A stretch of DNA of 64,000 nucleotides from Mycolicibacterium arenosum (GCF_024320865.1 NZ_JANDBD010000001.1:620001-684000), one strand, 5' to 3'; positions 1-8,705 are shown, counted from the stretch's first letter. The notes: a model not told the origin generated them from the sequence alone. Numbers and translations: made by a program.

Positions 1-696
1 ACTCGTGCGCTGTTCGACCGATTGCAGCCCTCGCTTCCCGTTCTGCTCGCCAACCTGGTGAGTCTCGATCAAGTCGGGCTCGTGTACAACGACAACCTCG
101 AGCAGATCCTCGCACTCATTCCCCAAGGCATCTCCATCCTGCAGGGTGCCGGCTTAGCGAACCGCGACACCAAGCAGGCGTACAGCGGTGGATACCTCAG
201 CTTCAATCTGAACTTGAACCTGCCGCCGGCGTGCACGACGGGCTTCCTGCCGCCGCAGCAGCAGCGGGCACCCACCGATGTCGATTTCCCCGATCGGCCG
301 TACAACCTGTACTGCCGAGTGCCGCAGGACTCGCCGTTCAACGTCCGCGGGGCGCGCAACATCCCCTGCGAGAGCAGACCGGGCAAGCGGGCGCCGACGG
401 CGGCGATGTGTGAGAGCGACGAGAACTACGTCCCGCTGAACGACGGGTACGCCTGGAAGGGCGATGCGAATGCGACGTATTCAGGACAGCCAATCCCGCA
501 GCCACCCACGGGCGCACCAGGTTCGGCCCCGCCCACGCAGGCGGCGCCACCGCCCCTCGCCGTCGCTGACTACGACCCGGCCACTGGCACCTACATCGGA
601 CCGGACGGCAAGACCTACACCCAAGCCAATCTCGCTCGCGACGCCGGTGAGCAACAGACGTGGCAGGACCTGCTACTACCCCCGAAGGGCCCGTGA
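1..696 (+). CDS. mceF: Mce family protein MceF, C-terminal part (5' end outside window)
   Basis: The reading frame is open from the first base and ends at TGA 694-696, so about 231 C-terminal residues are visible. The visible part has the LFDRLQPSLPVLLANLVSL segment typical of MceF, then a Cys-containing region and a long Pro/Ala-rich tail. MceF is one of six Mce subunits (A-F) that form the periplasmic lipid-conducting part of an ABC-type importer in mycobacteria. The next two genes encode Mce-associated membrane proteins, which normally follow mceF, so this is the 3' end of an mce operon. I cannot tell which mce paralogue (mce1-mce8) it is, because mceA-E lie outside. Confidence 0.9.
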   Translation, partial: TRALFDRLQPSLPVLLANLVSLDQVGLVYNDNLEQILALIPQGISILQGAGLANRDTKQAYSGGYLSFNLNLNLPPACTTGFLPPQQQRAPTDVDFPDRPYNLYCRVPQDSPFNVRGARNIPCESRPGKRAPTAAMCESDENYVPLNDGYAWKGDANATYSGQPIPQPPTGAPGSAPPTQAAPPPLAVADYDPATGTYIGPDGKTYTQANLARDAGEQQTWQDLLLPPKGP

Positions 697-702
697 TCAA
701 CC

Positions 703-1323
703 GTGGTTACTCGAACCGAGGAAGAACGTTCAGACTGCGACTCGTCGGATGACGACGTCGAGGACGAATCCGAGAACATGGACGACGGTGGGGTTGACGA
801 AGAAGTCGGTGACGGCGAGATAGGCGATTCAAGCGGAGTCCGGCGGATGTTCCGCACCGCAGCCCTGGTCGGCTTGGTCCTTCTGCTGGCCATGGCCGGC
901 CTGGTGGGCTGGCTCGGTTACCTGGGGTACCAGGATCACCGAACGTCGGCGAGTCGCGCGTTGTTCGTCCAAGTCGCGCGACAGGGCGCTGTCGACCTGA
1001 CCACGATCGACTGGAACCGCGCGGACGCGGACGTCGAGCGCATCCTGTCCGCTGCGACGGGGACGTTCCACGACGACTTCGCTCAGCGCTCCCAACCGTT
1101 CGTGGACGTGATCAAGCAGACGAAATCCACGACCACCGGCACCGTCACCGCAGCCGGCCTGGAGTCCTCCTCAGAGACCGAAGCTCAGGTGATGGTGGCT
1201 GTCAGTGTGCAAACAACGAGCGCGGCCGTTCCTCAGCAGGGTCCCAGAGCATGGCGGATGCGGATCGGCGTTCAGAAAGTGGGAGACGACGTGAAGGTGT
1301 CTAACGTGGAGTTCGTTCCGTGA
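703..1323 (+). CDS. Mce-associated membrane protein (Mas/Mam family)
   Basis: The protein has 206 residues and a GTG start six bases after the mceF stop. An acidic cytoplasmic N-terminus (residues 1-47, rich in Asp/Glu/Ser) precedes one transmembrane helix at about 53-75 and an exported C-terminal domain of about 130 residues. This is the usual layout of Mce-associated proteins, which have a weak NTF2-like/VirB8-like fold and are thought to stabilise Mce complexes. The stop codon overlaps the next start by four bases (GTGA), so the two are translationally coupled. Confidence 0.85.
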   Translation: MVTRTEEERSDCDSSDDDVEDESENMDDGGVDEEVGDGEIGDSSGVRRMFRTAALVGLVLLLAMAGLVGWLGYLGYQDHRTSASRALFVQVARQGAVDLTTIDWNRADADVERILSAATGTFHDDFAQRSQPFVDVIKQTKSTTTGTVTAAGLESSSETEAQVMVAVSVQTTSAAVPQQGPRAWRMRIGVQKVGDDVKVSNVEFVP

Positions 1324-1985
1324 CCGAGTCGAACGCCTCCTCGATGACTCTCGCGCAAGAAGACGGAGAAAGCCTGCCTGAACAGGGCGAATCATCTCCA
1401 GATAACGAAACGGACGACGGGGCGCGGCACGCGACCGAGGAATCCGGGAGCGTGCCCGCCACCGCCGAGTCGGCATCGCCCAGCAGCGGTACAGGACGCC
1501 GGAGATCATTACGCGGTGTCATGACGTTCGGTGTTCTTCCCGCACTCATCATCGTGCTGGCCGCCGCCGCCGGTTACCTCTCGTATGTCGACAGCTCTGC
1601 TCGCGCTTCGCGGGCAAGCGCCATCTCCTCGGTTCAGGCAGCGACGGATGGCACGATTGCGCTGCTCTCGTACACCCCCGACACGGCGGAGGCAAAGCTG
1701 ACCGCTGCTCGAGACCTGCTCACAGGAAGCTTCAGGGATGATTACACGGCCCTGACCAACGATGTCGTCATTCCGGGCGCTATCCAGAAAGGTATCTCGG
1801 CCACCGCCAAGGTACCGGCAGCCTCAACCACTTCGGCCAGTGCCGACCATGCTGTAGTCCTTGTGTTCGTCAACCAGACGGTTGTCGTCGGCGGAGGCGC
1901 ACCGTCGCAGACGGCATCGGCAGTCGAGGTCACGATGGAAAAGTCAGGGGACCGCTGGCTCATCTCAGGTTTCGATCCGAAGTGA
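1320..1985 (+). CDS. Mce-associated membrane protein, second copy
   Basis: The protein has 221 residues with the same layout as its upstream neighbour: an acidic, low-complexity N-terminus (1-60), a basic stretch, one transmembrane helix at about 69-90 and an extracytoplasmic domain. It starts at GTG inside the preceding stop (four-base overlap). Tandem, diverged Mas genes after mceF are usual for mycobacterial mce operons. A specific role is inferred only from position: stabilising or recruiting the Mce transporter. Confidence 0.83.
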   Translation: MTESNASSMTLAQEDGESLPEQGESSPDNETDDGARHATEESGSVPATAESASPSSGTGRRRSLRGVMTFGVLPALIIVLAAAAGYLSYVDSSARASRASAISSVQAATDGTIALLSYTPDTAEAKLTAARDLLTGSFRDDYTALTNDVVIPGAIQKGISATAKVPAASTTSASADHAVVLVFVNQTVVVGGGAPSQTASAVEVTMEKSGDRWLISGFDPK

Positions 1986-1992
1986 TGTCGCG

Positions 1993-2478
1993 ATGACCTC
2001 GAAAAGATCGGTTGCGTTGGTCGTTGTGACGTCGGCGTTGCTCGGCTGGGTCGTGCCTGCTCCGGCCGCGCACGCCGACAACCGACGTCTTAACAACAGT
2101 GTGGCCGCCAACGTCTACACCATCCAGCGTCAGGCTGGCTGCACCACTGACCTGACCGTTAACCCGCAACTTCAGCTGGCGGCGCAATGGCACACGAATG
2201 ACGTGCTCAACAACCGATCGCTCGACGGCGACCTCGGATCAGACGGCTCCACTGTCGCGATACGGGCTGCGAATGCCGGCTATCAGGGAAACGTCGCTGA
2301 GACCGTAGCCATCAACCCCGCGCTCGCGATCAGTGGCATCGAGATTCTGAACCAGTGGTACTACCGATCCGACTACATGGCCATCATGTCCAATTGCGCC
2401 TTTACCAACATCGGGGTCTGGTCAGAGAACAGTCTCGACCGAACCGTTGTCGTAGCCGTCTACGGGGAACCAGCCTAA
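1993..2478 (+). CDS. Secreted CAP-domain (SCP-like) protein
   Basis: I chose ATG 1993 because it puts a clean signal peptide at the N-terminus: basic MTSKR, hydrophobic core, AHA-D cleavage near residue 27. It also sits just after the previous stop (1985). The mature part (about 134 residues) has a CAP-like pattern: an N-terminal helix with NSVAANVYTIQRQAGC, then LAAQWHTNDVLNN, and a C-terminal strand ending VVAVYGEP, with paired Cys. The frame stays open further upstream, but that part overlaps the preceding gene. It is probably the last or second-last gene of the mce transcription unit. CAP proteins in actinobacteria are secreted and mostly uncharacterised. Confidence 0.7.
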   Translation: MTSKRSVALVVVTSALLGWVVPAPAAHADNRRLNNSVAANVYTIQRQAGCTTDLTVNPQLQLAAQWHTNDVLNNRSLDGDLGSDGSTVAIRAANAGYQGNVAETVAINPALAISGIEILNQWYYRSDYMAIMSNCAFTNIGVWSENSLDRTVVVAVYGEPA

Positions 2479-2503
2479 ACCAGCCGAGAACGGAGCTTGA
2501 AAC

Positions 2504-3460
2504 GTGAGAGCTAGGTGTATTCCGACTGGTCACCGGCGGAGGCATTCGAACGGGACGCGACGCGCTGAAGTAGCCTTATCGATTAGAGCCCTCCGAATCG
2601 CCCTCGCGATCATGATGACCAGCTGTCTGTGGTCGGCATATCAGGCCAGAGCCGAACCGCCGGCGATCGAGTACCTCCAGGTGCCCTCTGCGGCGATGGG
2701 CCGCGACATCCCGGTGGCGTTTCTCGAAGGGGGCCCCCACGCTGTCTACTTGCTCGACGCCTTCAATGCCGCACCCGACATCAGCAACTGGGTGACGGCA
2801 GGCAACGCGTTCACGACCCTTGCTGGAAAGGGCATCTCTGTCGCTGCACCGGCCGGGGGGGCCTACAGCATGTACACGAACTGGGAACAAGACGGAAGTA
2901 GGCAGTGGCAGACATTTCTGTGTGACGAGTTGCCCGAGTGGCTCGCCGCCAACAGAGGACTCGCCCGCGGTGGACACGCGATCGTGGGAGCCGCTCAGGG
3001 TGGATCAGGCGCAATGGAGGCGGCAACATTTCGGCCCGATCGATTCCGGTACGCAGGTTCGATGTCGGGATACCTGGCCCCCGAAAGAACAGGGGTTGAT
3101 GGCGCAATCACCGCCGGCCTCCAGCAGTACGGCGGCGTCGACATCAGAAACATGTGGGGGCTTCCGCAATTGGGCCGATGGAAGAATCACTCGCCGAATT
3201 CCCACGCACAACTGCTGGCGAGCAACAACACGCGGCTGTGGGTGTTCAGTCCGCAGACGCTTGTGTCTTCGGATCCAGCGGGCATGATCGGCTATCCGGA
3301 AATCGCACAGGGGACCAACAGGACTTTCTACGCGCAATACCGAGCGGTCGGCGGCATGAACGGCCACTTCGACTTTCCCGTCACTGGAGACCACGGCTGG
3401 CCTAGCTGGGCCCCCGAACTGGCGGCGATGTCGAATGACCTCGCACAGTCGATTAGGTGA
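2504..3460 (+). CDS. MPT51/FbpD-like secreted alpha/beta-hydrolase, mycolyltransferase homologue without the catalytic Ser
   Basis: The protein has 318 residues with a signal-anchor-like hydrophobic stretch near 30-50 (ending QARA-EPP) followed by an antigen 85/esterase-D fold. Where Ag85 enzymes have G-x-S-M-x-G, this protein reads VGAAQGG at 162-167, with Ala164 at the nucleophile position. That is the MPT51 (FbpD) pattern, a family described as non-mycolylating and matrix-binding. His297 in GDHGWPSW corresponds to the catalytic His of Ag85. The GTG start at 2504 gives a long basic N-terminus; no ATG or GTG occurs closer to the hydrophobic core. It follows the CAP gene by 25 bases and may be co-transcribed with the mce tail. 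Confidence 0.78.
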   Translation: MRARCIPTGHRRRHSNGTRRAEVALSIRALRIALAIMMTSCLWSAYQARAEPPAIEYLQVPSAAMGRDIPVAFLEGGPHAVYLLDAFNAAPDISNWVTAGNAFTTLAGKGISVAAPAGGAYSMYTNWEQDGSRQWQTFLCDELPEWLAANRGLARGGHAIVGAAQGGSGAMEAATFRPDRFRYAGSMSGYLAPERTGVDGAITAGLQQYGGVDIRNMWGLPQLGRWKNHSPNSHAQLLASNNTRLWVFSPQTLVSSDPAGMIGYPEIAQGTNRTFYAQYRAVGGMNGHFDFPVTGDHGWPSWAPELAAMSNDLAQSIR

Positions 3461-3520
3461 TCACGTCGGCTGGATGGGAGCGGTGATGCAACGCCTTCGA
3501 CGCGTGAATTACGTCGTCCG

Positions 3521-4174
3521 CTAGTTCGCGTCCGAGAGTCCGTGGCGAATGATTGACTGTGCGTTGGCAACGACCGCTTCGAGAGACCCGCGGCGCTCGT
3601 CCCACCATTCGACAGACCAGTTCATCGCACCGAGGATCAGCATCTGCGCGATATACAGATCCAACTCGGGGCGCAGACCCCCTTCGCGAGCAAGATCATT
3701 GATCAGCCGGCGCCAGGTCTCCCCATAGCGCTCCTCCTCCCGCATCTGGCGCTTTCGGATGCCTGGTGGAACCTGTCCGGCATTGCGAATCGAGGCACGC
3801 GAGTAATGAGAGATCTCCAAAGCATGACGGAGGTGCGCCTCGACCGCGACCATTAAGCGATCCAACGCCGCCGTACCGTCTGCCAGATCAGCCAGGGCGC
3901 GGTCGACGTTCTCGCGGACGTCCGCGATACCCGCCCACATCACCTCTTCGATCAGGTCGTCGCGCGAACTGTAGTAGTAATAAATCGCCGGCGCTTGAAC
4001 CTCGGCCTCTGCCGCAACATCCGTCAAGCGAAGACCGGCGTAGCCCTTCTTGCTCAGCAAGTACGCAGCGGCGTCGAGGATTCTCGCGCGAGTCAGTGCG
4101 GATTTCTGAGCGGGTTCGGCGTTCGCAGCGCCGGTAACAGCTTGACGCACCGTAAGAGGTTTTCGCTTGCCCAC
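3521..4174 (-). CDS. TetR/AcrR family transcriptional regulator
   Basis: The protein has 217 residues. The N-terminal helix-turn-helix at about 25-70 shows the TetR pattern TRARILDAAAYLLSKKGYAG, then LTDVAAEAEVQAPAIYYYYSSRDDLI. The C-terminal ligand/dimerisation domain is long and Trp-rich near its end (NWSVEWWDE). It is transcribed away from the small secreted protein and mceG and converges on the MPT51-like gene. The target is unknown; the divergent 4175-4567 region, which holds a tandem repeat and a possible promoter, is the first place to look. Confidence 0.88.
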   Translation of the reverse strand: MGKRKPLTVRQAVTGAANAEPAQKSALTRARILDAAAYLLSKKGYAGLRLTDVAAEAEVQAPAIYYYYSSRDDLIEEVMWAGIADVRENVDRALADLADGTAALDRLMVAVEAHLRHALEISHYSRASIRNAGQVPPGIRKRQMREEERYGETWRRLINDLAREGGLRPELDLYIAQMLILGAMNWSVEWWDERRGSLEAVVANAQSIIRHGLSDAN

Positions 4175-4567
4175 AAAGTAACCCTATGTCGAAGTCACCG
4201 CGCGCGATGCGCATCGTCAACAGCGACTTCCTCGTCATCGGCGAAGACGCCTCACCCGCAACGCGCGTCGCTGGTCGCCCAGTTCGCGCCTCGTTCATGC
4301 AACCGGCCGCAGTGACGAGTTCAGAGCTCGGAGTTGTGCCCGGAAGAAACAATCGCAAATTCGACCGGGGCCGTCATTTTGACGCACAATTCAATTTTGC
4401 AGTGCTTGCGGGACTGCGACGAGCAACATTAGGCCGATTTCTCACATCTTTCGACTTGTGCGACCGCTTTTCGTTCGTTTAGTCTATGTTCAATTATCCA
4501 CGTTCAATTATCCACGTCATCGGTACAGTGCGCGTACCGCAGACGCCTGGGGCGGAGGTTACGGAAG
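4175..4567. other. Intergenic region with possible promoter and tandem repeat
   Basis: I accept no gene in these 393 bases. A possible sigma-A-like promoter reads TTGTGC (4456-4461), an 18-base spacer and TAGTCT (4480-4485) on the plus strand. A perfect 14-bp tandem repeat begins three bases later. The stretch is more AT-rich than the flanking genes. It is the likely control region for the 4568 gene and mceG. Confidence 0.4.
4488..4515 (+). repeat. Perfect 14-bp tandem duplication next to a possible -10 box
   Basis: GTTCAATTATCCAC occurs twice back to back (4488-4501 and 4502-4515). The repeat starts just after the possible -10 hexamer and so would cover the transcription start. It could be a repressor site (for example for a neighbouring TetR protein) or a recent slippage duplication. 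Confidence 0.55.
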
Positions 4568-4888
4568 GTGCCACACAGGATTGACCATCCTCATGTTGGA
4601 CCCGTTTCTGCAGCCGTAATCGGGCGACGCTGTGGATCTTTACTACGCGGCATCGCCGTCGGTCTTGGGGCACTGATCGTCGTGTCGGTGATTACTGCCG
4701 GTGGAGCCTCTGCTCAACGCGAAGACCCCTGCGACTTGGCGGTCACTTTCATCTGTCGGTTGATCCCGATGGCACCGGATCTTGATGAGGATCTCGATCT
4801 CACACAGAACCCGCCGCCAGTGGAACCAGCACGCCCTTCAGACCTGGGACCAACGCAAGCCAATGGCTGTGTGGAGGCCTGTCCATGA
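4568..4888 (+). CDS. Small secreted protein of unknown function
   Basis: The protein has 106 residues with a GTG start. A hydrophobic segment at about 30-48 ending GGASA-QR gives a plausible signal peptide. The mature part is about 55 residues, acidic and Pro-rich, with four Cys in two pairs (DPCDLAVTFICRLIP and CVEACP). I do not recognise a domain. It lies 54 bases before the mceG GTG start on the same strand and is probably co-transcribed with it, which suggests an envelope role linked to lipid import. That link is inference from position only. Confidence 0.6.
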   Translation: MPHRIDHPHVGPVSAAVIGRRCGSLLRGIAVGLGALIVVSVITAGGASAQREDPCDLAVTFICRLIPMAPDLDEDLDLTQNPPPVEPARPSDLGPTQANGCVEACP

Positions 4889-4942
4889 TTCCCGAAGACG
4901 CCGCGGTTGTTCCGCCCTACACGCCAGAGAGAGGGGTGGGAC

Positions 4943-5980
4943 GTGGGTATCGGTGTACAGGTTGAGGGATTGACGAAGTCCTTCGGTTCCCAGCGAATCT
5001 GGGAGGACGTCACCTTCGAGATCCCTGCCGGTGAGGTCAGCGTGCTGCTGGGCCCGTCGGGTACCGGTAAGTCGGTGTTCCTCAAGTCGCTGATCGGGCT
5101 GCTGCGTCCTGAGCGCGGCAAGATCCTCGTCGACGGCACCGATATCATCCAGTGCTCCGCGAAGGAGCTCTACGAGATCCGCACGCTGTTCGGCGTGATG
5201 TTCCAGGACGGCGCCCTGTTCGGGTCGATGAACCTCTACGACAACACGGCGTTCCCGCTTCGTGAGCACACGAAGAAGAAGGAATCCGAGATCCGTCAGA
5301 TCGTGATGGAGAAGCTCGACCTGGTCGGTCTGAGCGGCGACGAGATGAAGTTCCCCGGTGAGATCTCCGGCGGTATGCGCAAGCGCGCCGGGCTGGCCCG
5401 TTCGCTGGTGCTGGATCCGCAGATCATCCTGGTCGACGAGCCGGACTCCGGCCTGGACCCGGTCCGTACGGCCTATCTGTCGCAGTTGTTGATCGACATC
5501 AACGCGCAGATCGACGCCACGATCCTGATCGTGACGCACAACATCAACATCGTCCGCACCGTGCCCGACAACATGGGCATGTTGTTCCGTAAGCACCTGG
5601 TGATGTTCGGCCCCCGCGAGGTGCTGCTGACCTCAGATGAGCCGGTGGTCAAGCAGTTCCTCAACGGTCGTCGTCTCGGCCCGATCGGTATGTCGGAGGA
5701 GAAGGACGAGTCGACGATGGCCGAGGAGCAGGCGCTGGCCGACGCCGGCCATCACGATGGTGGTCTCGAGGAGATCGAGGGCGTGCCGCCGCAGATTCAG
5801 GCCACACCGGGTATGCCGTATCGTCAGGCCGTCGATCGCCGCCGGGCCCGTGTTCGCGAGATCATGCACACCCTGCCGCCCGCCGCGCAGGAAGCCATCC
5901 ACCACGAGTTGGCCGGTGAGGCGCGGCATCGTGCGAGGGAAGAGGCCGCAACAGTACCGGCGTTGGGGCTTCAAGTATGA
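4943..5980 (+). CDS. mceG: MceG (Mkl)-type ABC transporter ATPase
   Basis: I chose GTG 4943 because a strong GAGAGG ribosome site lies about eight bases upstream; a TTG start at 4907 is possible but weaker. The 345-residue protein has Walker A GPSGTGKS (37-44), Q-loop Gln88, signature ISGGM (141-145) and Walker B IILVDEP (161-167, Asp165/Glu166). It continues with the long C-terminal extension (residues from about 255 on, including GPIGMSEEKDE) that is specific to mycobacterial MceG/Mkl. MceG energises Mce lipid importers. In many mycobacteria it is unlinked to mce loci; here it lies 4.2 kb from an mce operon end, which suggests a dedicated or second copy. Its ATGA overlaps the next gene. Confidence 0.92.
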   Translation: MGIGVQVEGLTKSFGSQRIWEDVTFEIPAGEVSVLLGPSGTGKSVFLKSLIGLLRPERGKILVDGTDIIQCSAKELYEIRTLFGVMFQDGALFGSMNLYDNTAFPLREHTKKKESEIRQIVMEKLDLVGLSGDEMKFPGEISGGMRKRAGLARSLVLDPQIILVDEPDSGLDPVRTAYLSQLLIDINAQIDATILIVTHNINIVRTVPDNMGMLFRKHLVMFGPREVLLTSDEPVVKQFLNGRRLGPIGMSEEKDESTMAEEQALADAGHHDGGLEEIEGVPPQIQATPGMPYRQAVDRRRARVREIMHTLPPAAQEAIHHELAGEARHRAREEAATVPALGLQV

Positions 5981-6633
5981 CCGCGGTGCGACCGCTTCAA
6001 AAGGAGTTCGAACGACTCGCGGCGGAATTGCTCGCGGGACGCTATCCACCGGCGCCGGCGCGGGGACCTCAACCTTCAATTACGAGGGAAGCGATCTGTC
6101 AGTACGCGATAGAGTTCGTAGACCGTGACGGTCTTGAAGCGCTAACAGTTCGGCGACTCGCCGCTGACCTCGAGATCTCTACTCGTACGTTGTACAAGCG
6201 GATCGGCAGCCGTGCGAACCTGGTCGCTGAGCTCATCGAGATGCATACGGGGCGCATCCAGTTCGAGTTCCATCCCTGCGGTACCTGGGAGGACATGATC
6301 TGGGATTGGTGTCAGCAGTTGCATCGGTCGCTAGCTTCCCGACCTCACCTCACCCTGATGGCCCAAGGTCGGGTGCCCGCCGTGATGAGGTCGTCGGTCC
6401 AAGCACTGATTGCAGCCGTCGTGCGGGACGGGGTGCCGGTTGAAGTAGCTGGAGAGTGCTGCTGGTCTCTGGCTGACCTCACAATCAACGACGCAGTGGA
6501 GCTGGCGCGAGAGATGACCGGCGGCGAGTCGGTCACAACGAATGGTTCCGTTCAGCTCTCGAAGCGCACGTCCGACGCGATCAAATGGGTGCTGCGCGGG
6601 GTTGGCGCAGCGATTGAGTCGCCCGACCGCTAG
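5977..6633 (+). CDS. TetR family regulator coupled to mceG
   Basis: The protein has 218 residues and its ATG overlaps the mceG stop by four bases, so it should be translated with mceG. The TetR-type DNA-binding domain is at about 33-80: REAICQYAIEFVDRDGLEAL, then VRRLAADLEISTRTLYKRIGSRANLV. The C-terminal part resembles the TetR_C class seen in TetR/MmfR-type regulators. An autoregulatory repressor of the 4568-mceG unit is the simplest reading, but nothing in the sequence proves the target. Confidence 0.82.
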   Translation: MTAVRPLQKEFERLAAELLAGRYPPAPARGPQPSITREAICQYAIEFVDRDGLEALTVRRLAADLEISTRTLYKRIGSRANLVAELIEMHTGRIQFEFHPCGTWEDMIWDWCQQLHRSLASRPHLTLMAQGRVPAVMRSSVQALIAAVVRDGVPVEVAGECCWSLADLTINDAVELAREMTGGESVTTNGSVQLSKRTSDAIKWVLRGVGAAIESPDR

Positions 6634-7038
6634 CCCGTTCGAACTCCGTGGCGTCGTGGCAAGACGCGACACCCGTTGCTCGGCAATTCCGAAACGCATT
6701 AACGCACACCGTACTCGAAACTGCACGCCTCCGCCGGACCCTTGCCCGCCGTCTTGGACGAGGCTCCGACGAGGGCCTGCCGCTCACCGCGGTGGTTTGA
6801 TCGCCGATCTGGGAGTCGTTTGCTCACGAATTTCGGAGTCGCTGGCGTGCAGTAGTAGGCGAATGTGCTTACGGATTCGGGTCGTCTGGTCACCTCGGCG
6901 CTGACATGGTCCGACCCGTACATGACAGCGGTCGCCGCCGCTCCCGCACGCACGGCGACCGGCGTGACCTACCAACGGAAGCGCTACGCGGCCCGCTGCG
7001 GCGGTCGATGTCGCTTCGAAGGCAACGACGTTTGGTTT
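6634..7038. other. 405-bp gap without a supportable gene
   Basis: This gap lies between a rightward and a leftward TetR gene (convergent). Short open frames exist on both strands but have no recognisable domain. I see no strong terminator hairpin. It may be decayed coding sequence, since several phases show mycobacterial codon bias only in short pieces. Confidence 0.4.
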
Positions 7039-7626
7039 TCACGTTGTACCGAGAAATCGCGCGACGATCAGCCGTAACATCGGGATGGGGTCACCGTCAC
7101 CGTCTCCCGCGTGCAGGTACACCGCATCGACGATTCGCCGAATCCAGGTGGCAGCCACGTCGATGTCGAGGTTGTGATCGGCTTGCCCGACCCGTACTGC
7201 TTGTCCGACTAACTTCGCAAGCCCTTCCTGCACGACTGCCTCATTCGCGGCGACGATCTCCATTAGTTGCGTATCGTTACCGACTCGCCGGAGCAGCTCG
7301 ACCAGCAGTCGCGGCGCCAACTCGTCACGCGCAGGTGCGGCAAGAACGGTGACCACATCGAGTATTGATGCGGCCGGATTATCAGTCTCGGCGTGGGCTT
7401 GGAACAGGCGCCGCGACGCCGCGATGTCGTCTTCGAAGATCGCTCGAAAAATTGCCGACTTGTCCGGGAAATAATAGAAAAGGCTTCCAGTGCTGATGCT
7501 GGCCGCTTGGGCGATCTGCGCTGTCGAAGTCTCCGCGAACCCATACCGTGCAAAGAGCTCGGCGGCCGCTGTCGTCACGGCTTCGCGCCGGGCGCGATGT
7601 TGCTCAGTGTTCACCGTTCTCGCCAC
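7039..7626 (-). CDS. TetR family regulator, divergent from a membrane protein
   Basis: The protein has 195 residues. The helix-turn-helix is at about 12-60: RREAVTTAAAELFARYGFAE, then TAQIAQAASISTGSLFYYFPDKSAIF. It is divergent from the 7664 membrane-protein gene with only 37 bases between them. That gap contains the 8-bp palindrome GACTAGTC (7643-7650). The arrangement is typical of a TetR repressor controlling an adjacent membrane gene and itself; the ligand is unknown. Confidence 0.88.
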   Translation of the reverse strand: MARTVNTEQHRARREAVTTAAAELFARYGFAETSTAQIAQAASISTGSLFYYFPDKSAIFRAIFEDDIAASRRLFQAHAETDNPAASILDVVTVLAAPARDELAPRLLVELLRRVGNDTQLMEIVAANEAVVQEGLAKLVGQAVRVGQADHNLDIDVAATWIRRIVDAVYLHAGDGDGDPIPMLRLIVARFLGTT

Positions 7627-7642
7627 AGGGCAATCATAAACT

Positions 7643-7650
7643 GACTAGTC
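7643..7650. promoter_or_regulatory. Short palindrome in the TetR/membrane-protein divergent gap
   Basis: GACTAGTC is self-complementary and central in the 37-bp gap between the divergent starts at 7626 and 7664. It is a candidate TetR half-site core. Eight bases alone is weak evidence. Confidence 0.35.
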
Positions 7651-7663
7651 GAAGTATTGCTGT

Positions 7664-8674
7664 ATGCTGGGCGCCGTGTCCCGATTGCAGCGGCTGGCAC
7701 CCGTCGTCGGCCTCTTCGTGCTCGCCCCCTTCGTCGGCGAGTTCCTTCTGGGAAACTTGACGCTCGCCCAGTTTCCGATCGGCACACTCCTCGCGCCGCT
7801 GTATGGCGGCGGCGCCGTGCTGGTACGGGAGATCGCCCGTCGGCGCGGAGGAGGCTGGCCGATGATGGCGTTGCTGGCGTGTGCCTATGCGCTCATTGAG
7901 GAAGGCACGTTGGACCAACTGCTGTGGAACCCCGCCTACGCCGGTGTCGACAGCTTCCACACTTCGACCTATGTGCCGATGCTCGGTACGAGCGTGGAAC
8001 TCGTCCAGACCGTCGTCGCCCTGCACGCGGTGTGGAGCATCTGCATCCCGATCGCGTTGGTTGAGACCTTCGTTCCCGGCCGCCGCACCACGCCGTGGCT
8101 CGGTGTGACCGGGTTACTCACCGTGTCGATTGTTTTCGTTCTTGGTGCTGCATTCGTGTTCTGGGGTAATTACGCGGAATACCGGTTCCTCGCCCCCGCA
8201 CACCAGCAGGTCCTCATCGGCACCGCCGTGGTCGGCCTCGTCGTCGCCGCGTTCTCAGTACGCTCACGCACTCCGACGGGGGACGGCGGCCGAGCGCCGT
8301 CGCCGTGGATCCTCGGCACCGCAGCCCTGGTGACGACCAGTGCCTACTGGATGGCGTCGGGTCTCAGCACCGCCGGTTGGGGCGAATGGATCGGCGTTGC
8401 ACTGTGGAGCCTGATCGTCGCGGTTATCGTGCCGATGGTTCTGCGTTGGTCGCGATCACCCGACTGGGGTTCTCGCCATCGCTTCTCGCTGGCCGCTGGA
8501 GCCACCCTCACCTACGTGTGGCTGGCGTTTCCCGTCGTGCCGGCAGGTGGTGGTTCCGTTGTCGTCGACCTCATGAGCAACGCGGTCTTCGGTGCCGCCG
8601 CGGTCGTCGTGCTGTTACTAGCGAGCCGCGCCGCGGCCCGGTCGGATCGTGCCCTGATGGCAGAACAGCGATGA
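7664..8674 (+). CDS. Polytopic integral membrane protein
   Basis: The protein has 336 residues with about eight to nine hydrophobic segments. The first follows LAPVVGLFVLAPFVGEFLLG, and a loop contains EEGTLDQLLWNP. I do not recognise the family with certainty; the EE motif near residue 85 inside a membrane region could be catalytic, as in CAAX-protease-like proteins, but the rest of that signature is not clear. A GTG at 7676 is an alternative start. It is divergent from a TetR gene and followed after 31 bases by the 8706 gene, likely one operon. Confidence 0.65.
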   Translation: MLGAVSRLQRLAPVVGLFVLAPFVGEFLLGNLTLAQFPIGTLLAPLYGGGAVLVREIARRRGGGWPMMALLACAYALIEEGTLDQLLWNPAYAGVDSFHTSTYVPMLGTSVELVQTVVALHAVWSICIPIALVETFVPGRRTTPWLGVTGLLTVSIVFVLGAAFVFWGNYAEYRFLAPAHQQVLIGTAVVGLVVAAFSVRSRTPTGDGGRAPSPWILGTAALVTTSAYWMASGLSTAGWGEWIGVALWSLIVAVIVPMVLRWSRSPDWGSRHRFSLAAGATLTYVWLAFPVVPAGGGSVVVDLMSNAVFGAAAVVVLLLASRAAARSDRALMAEQR

Positions 8675-8705
8675 CGACCGCCCGACCCATCTGGAGGTGC
8701 GAGCT

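Noticed and set aside
4186..4482. 98-codon frame on the plus strand divergent from tetR
   Set aside because: No recognisable domain, no ribosome site, AT-rich codons towards the end, and it overlaps the possible promoter of the next gene.
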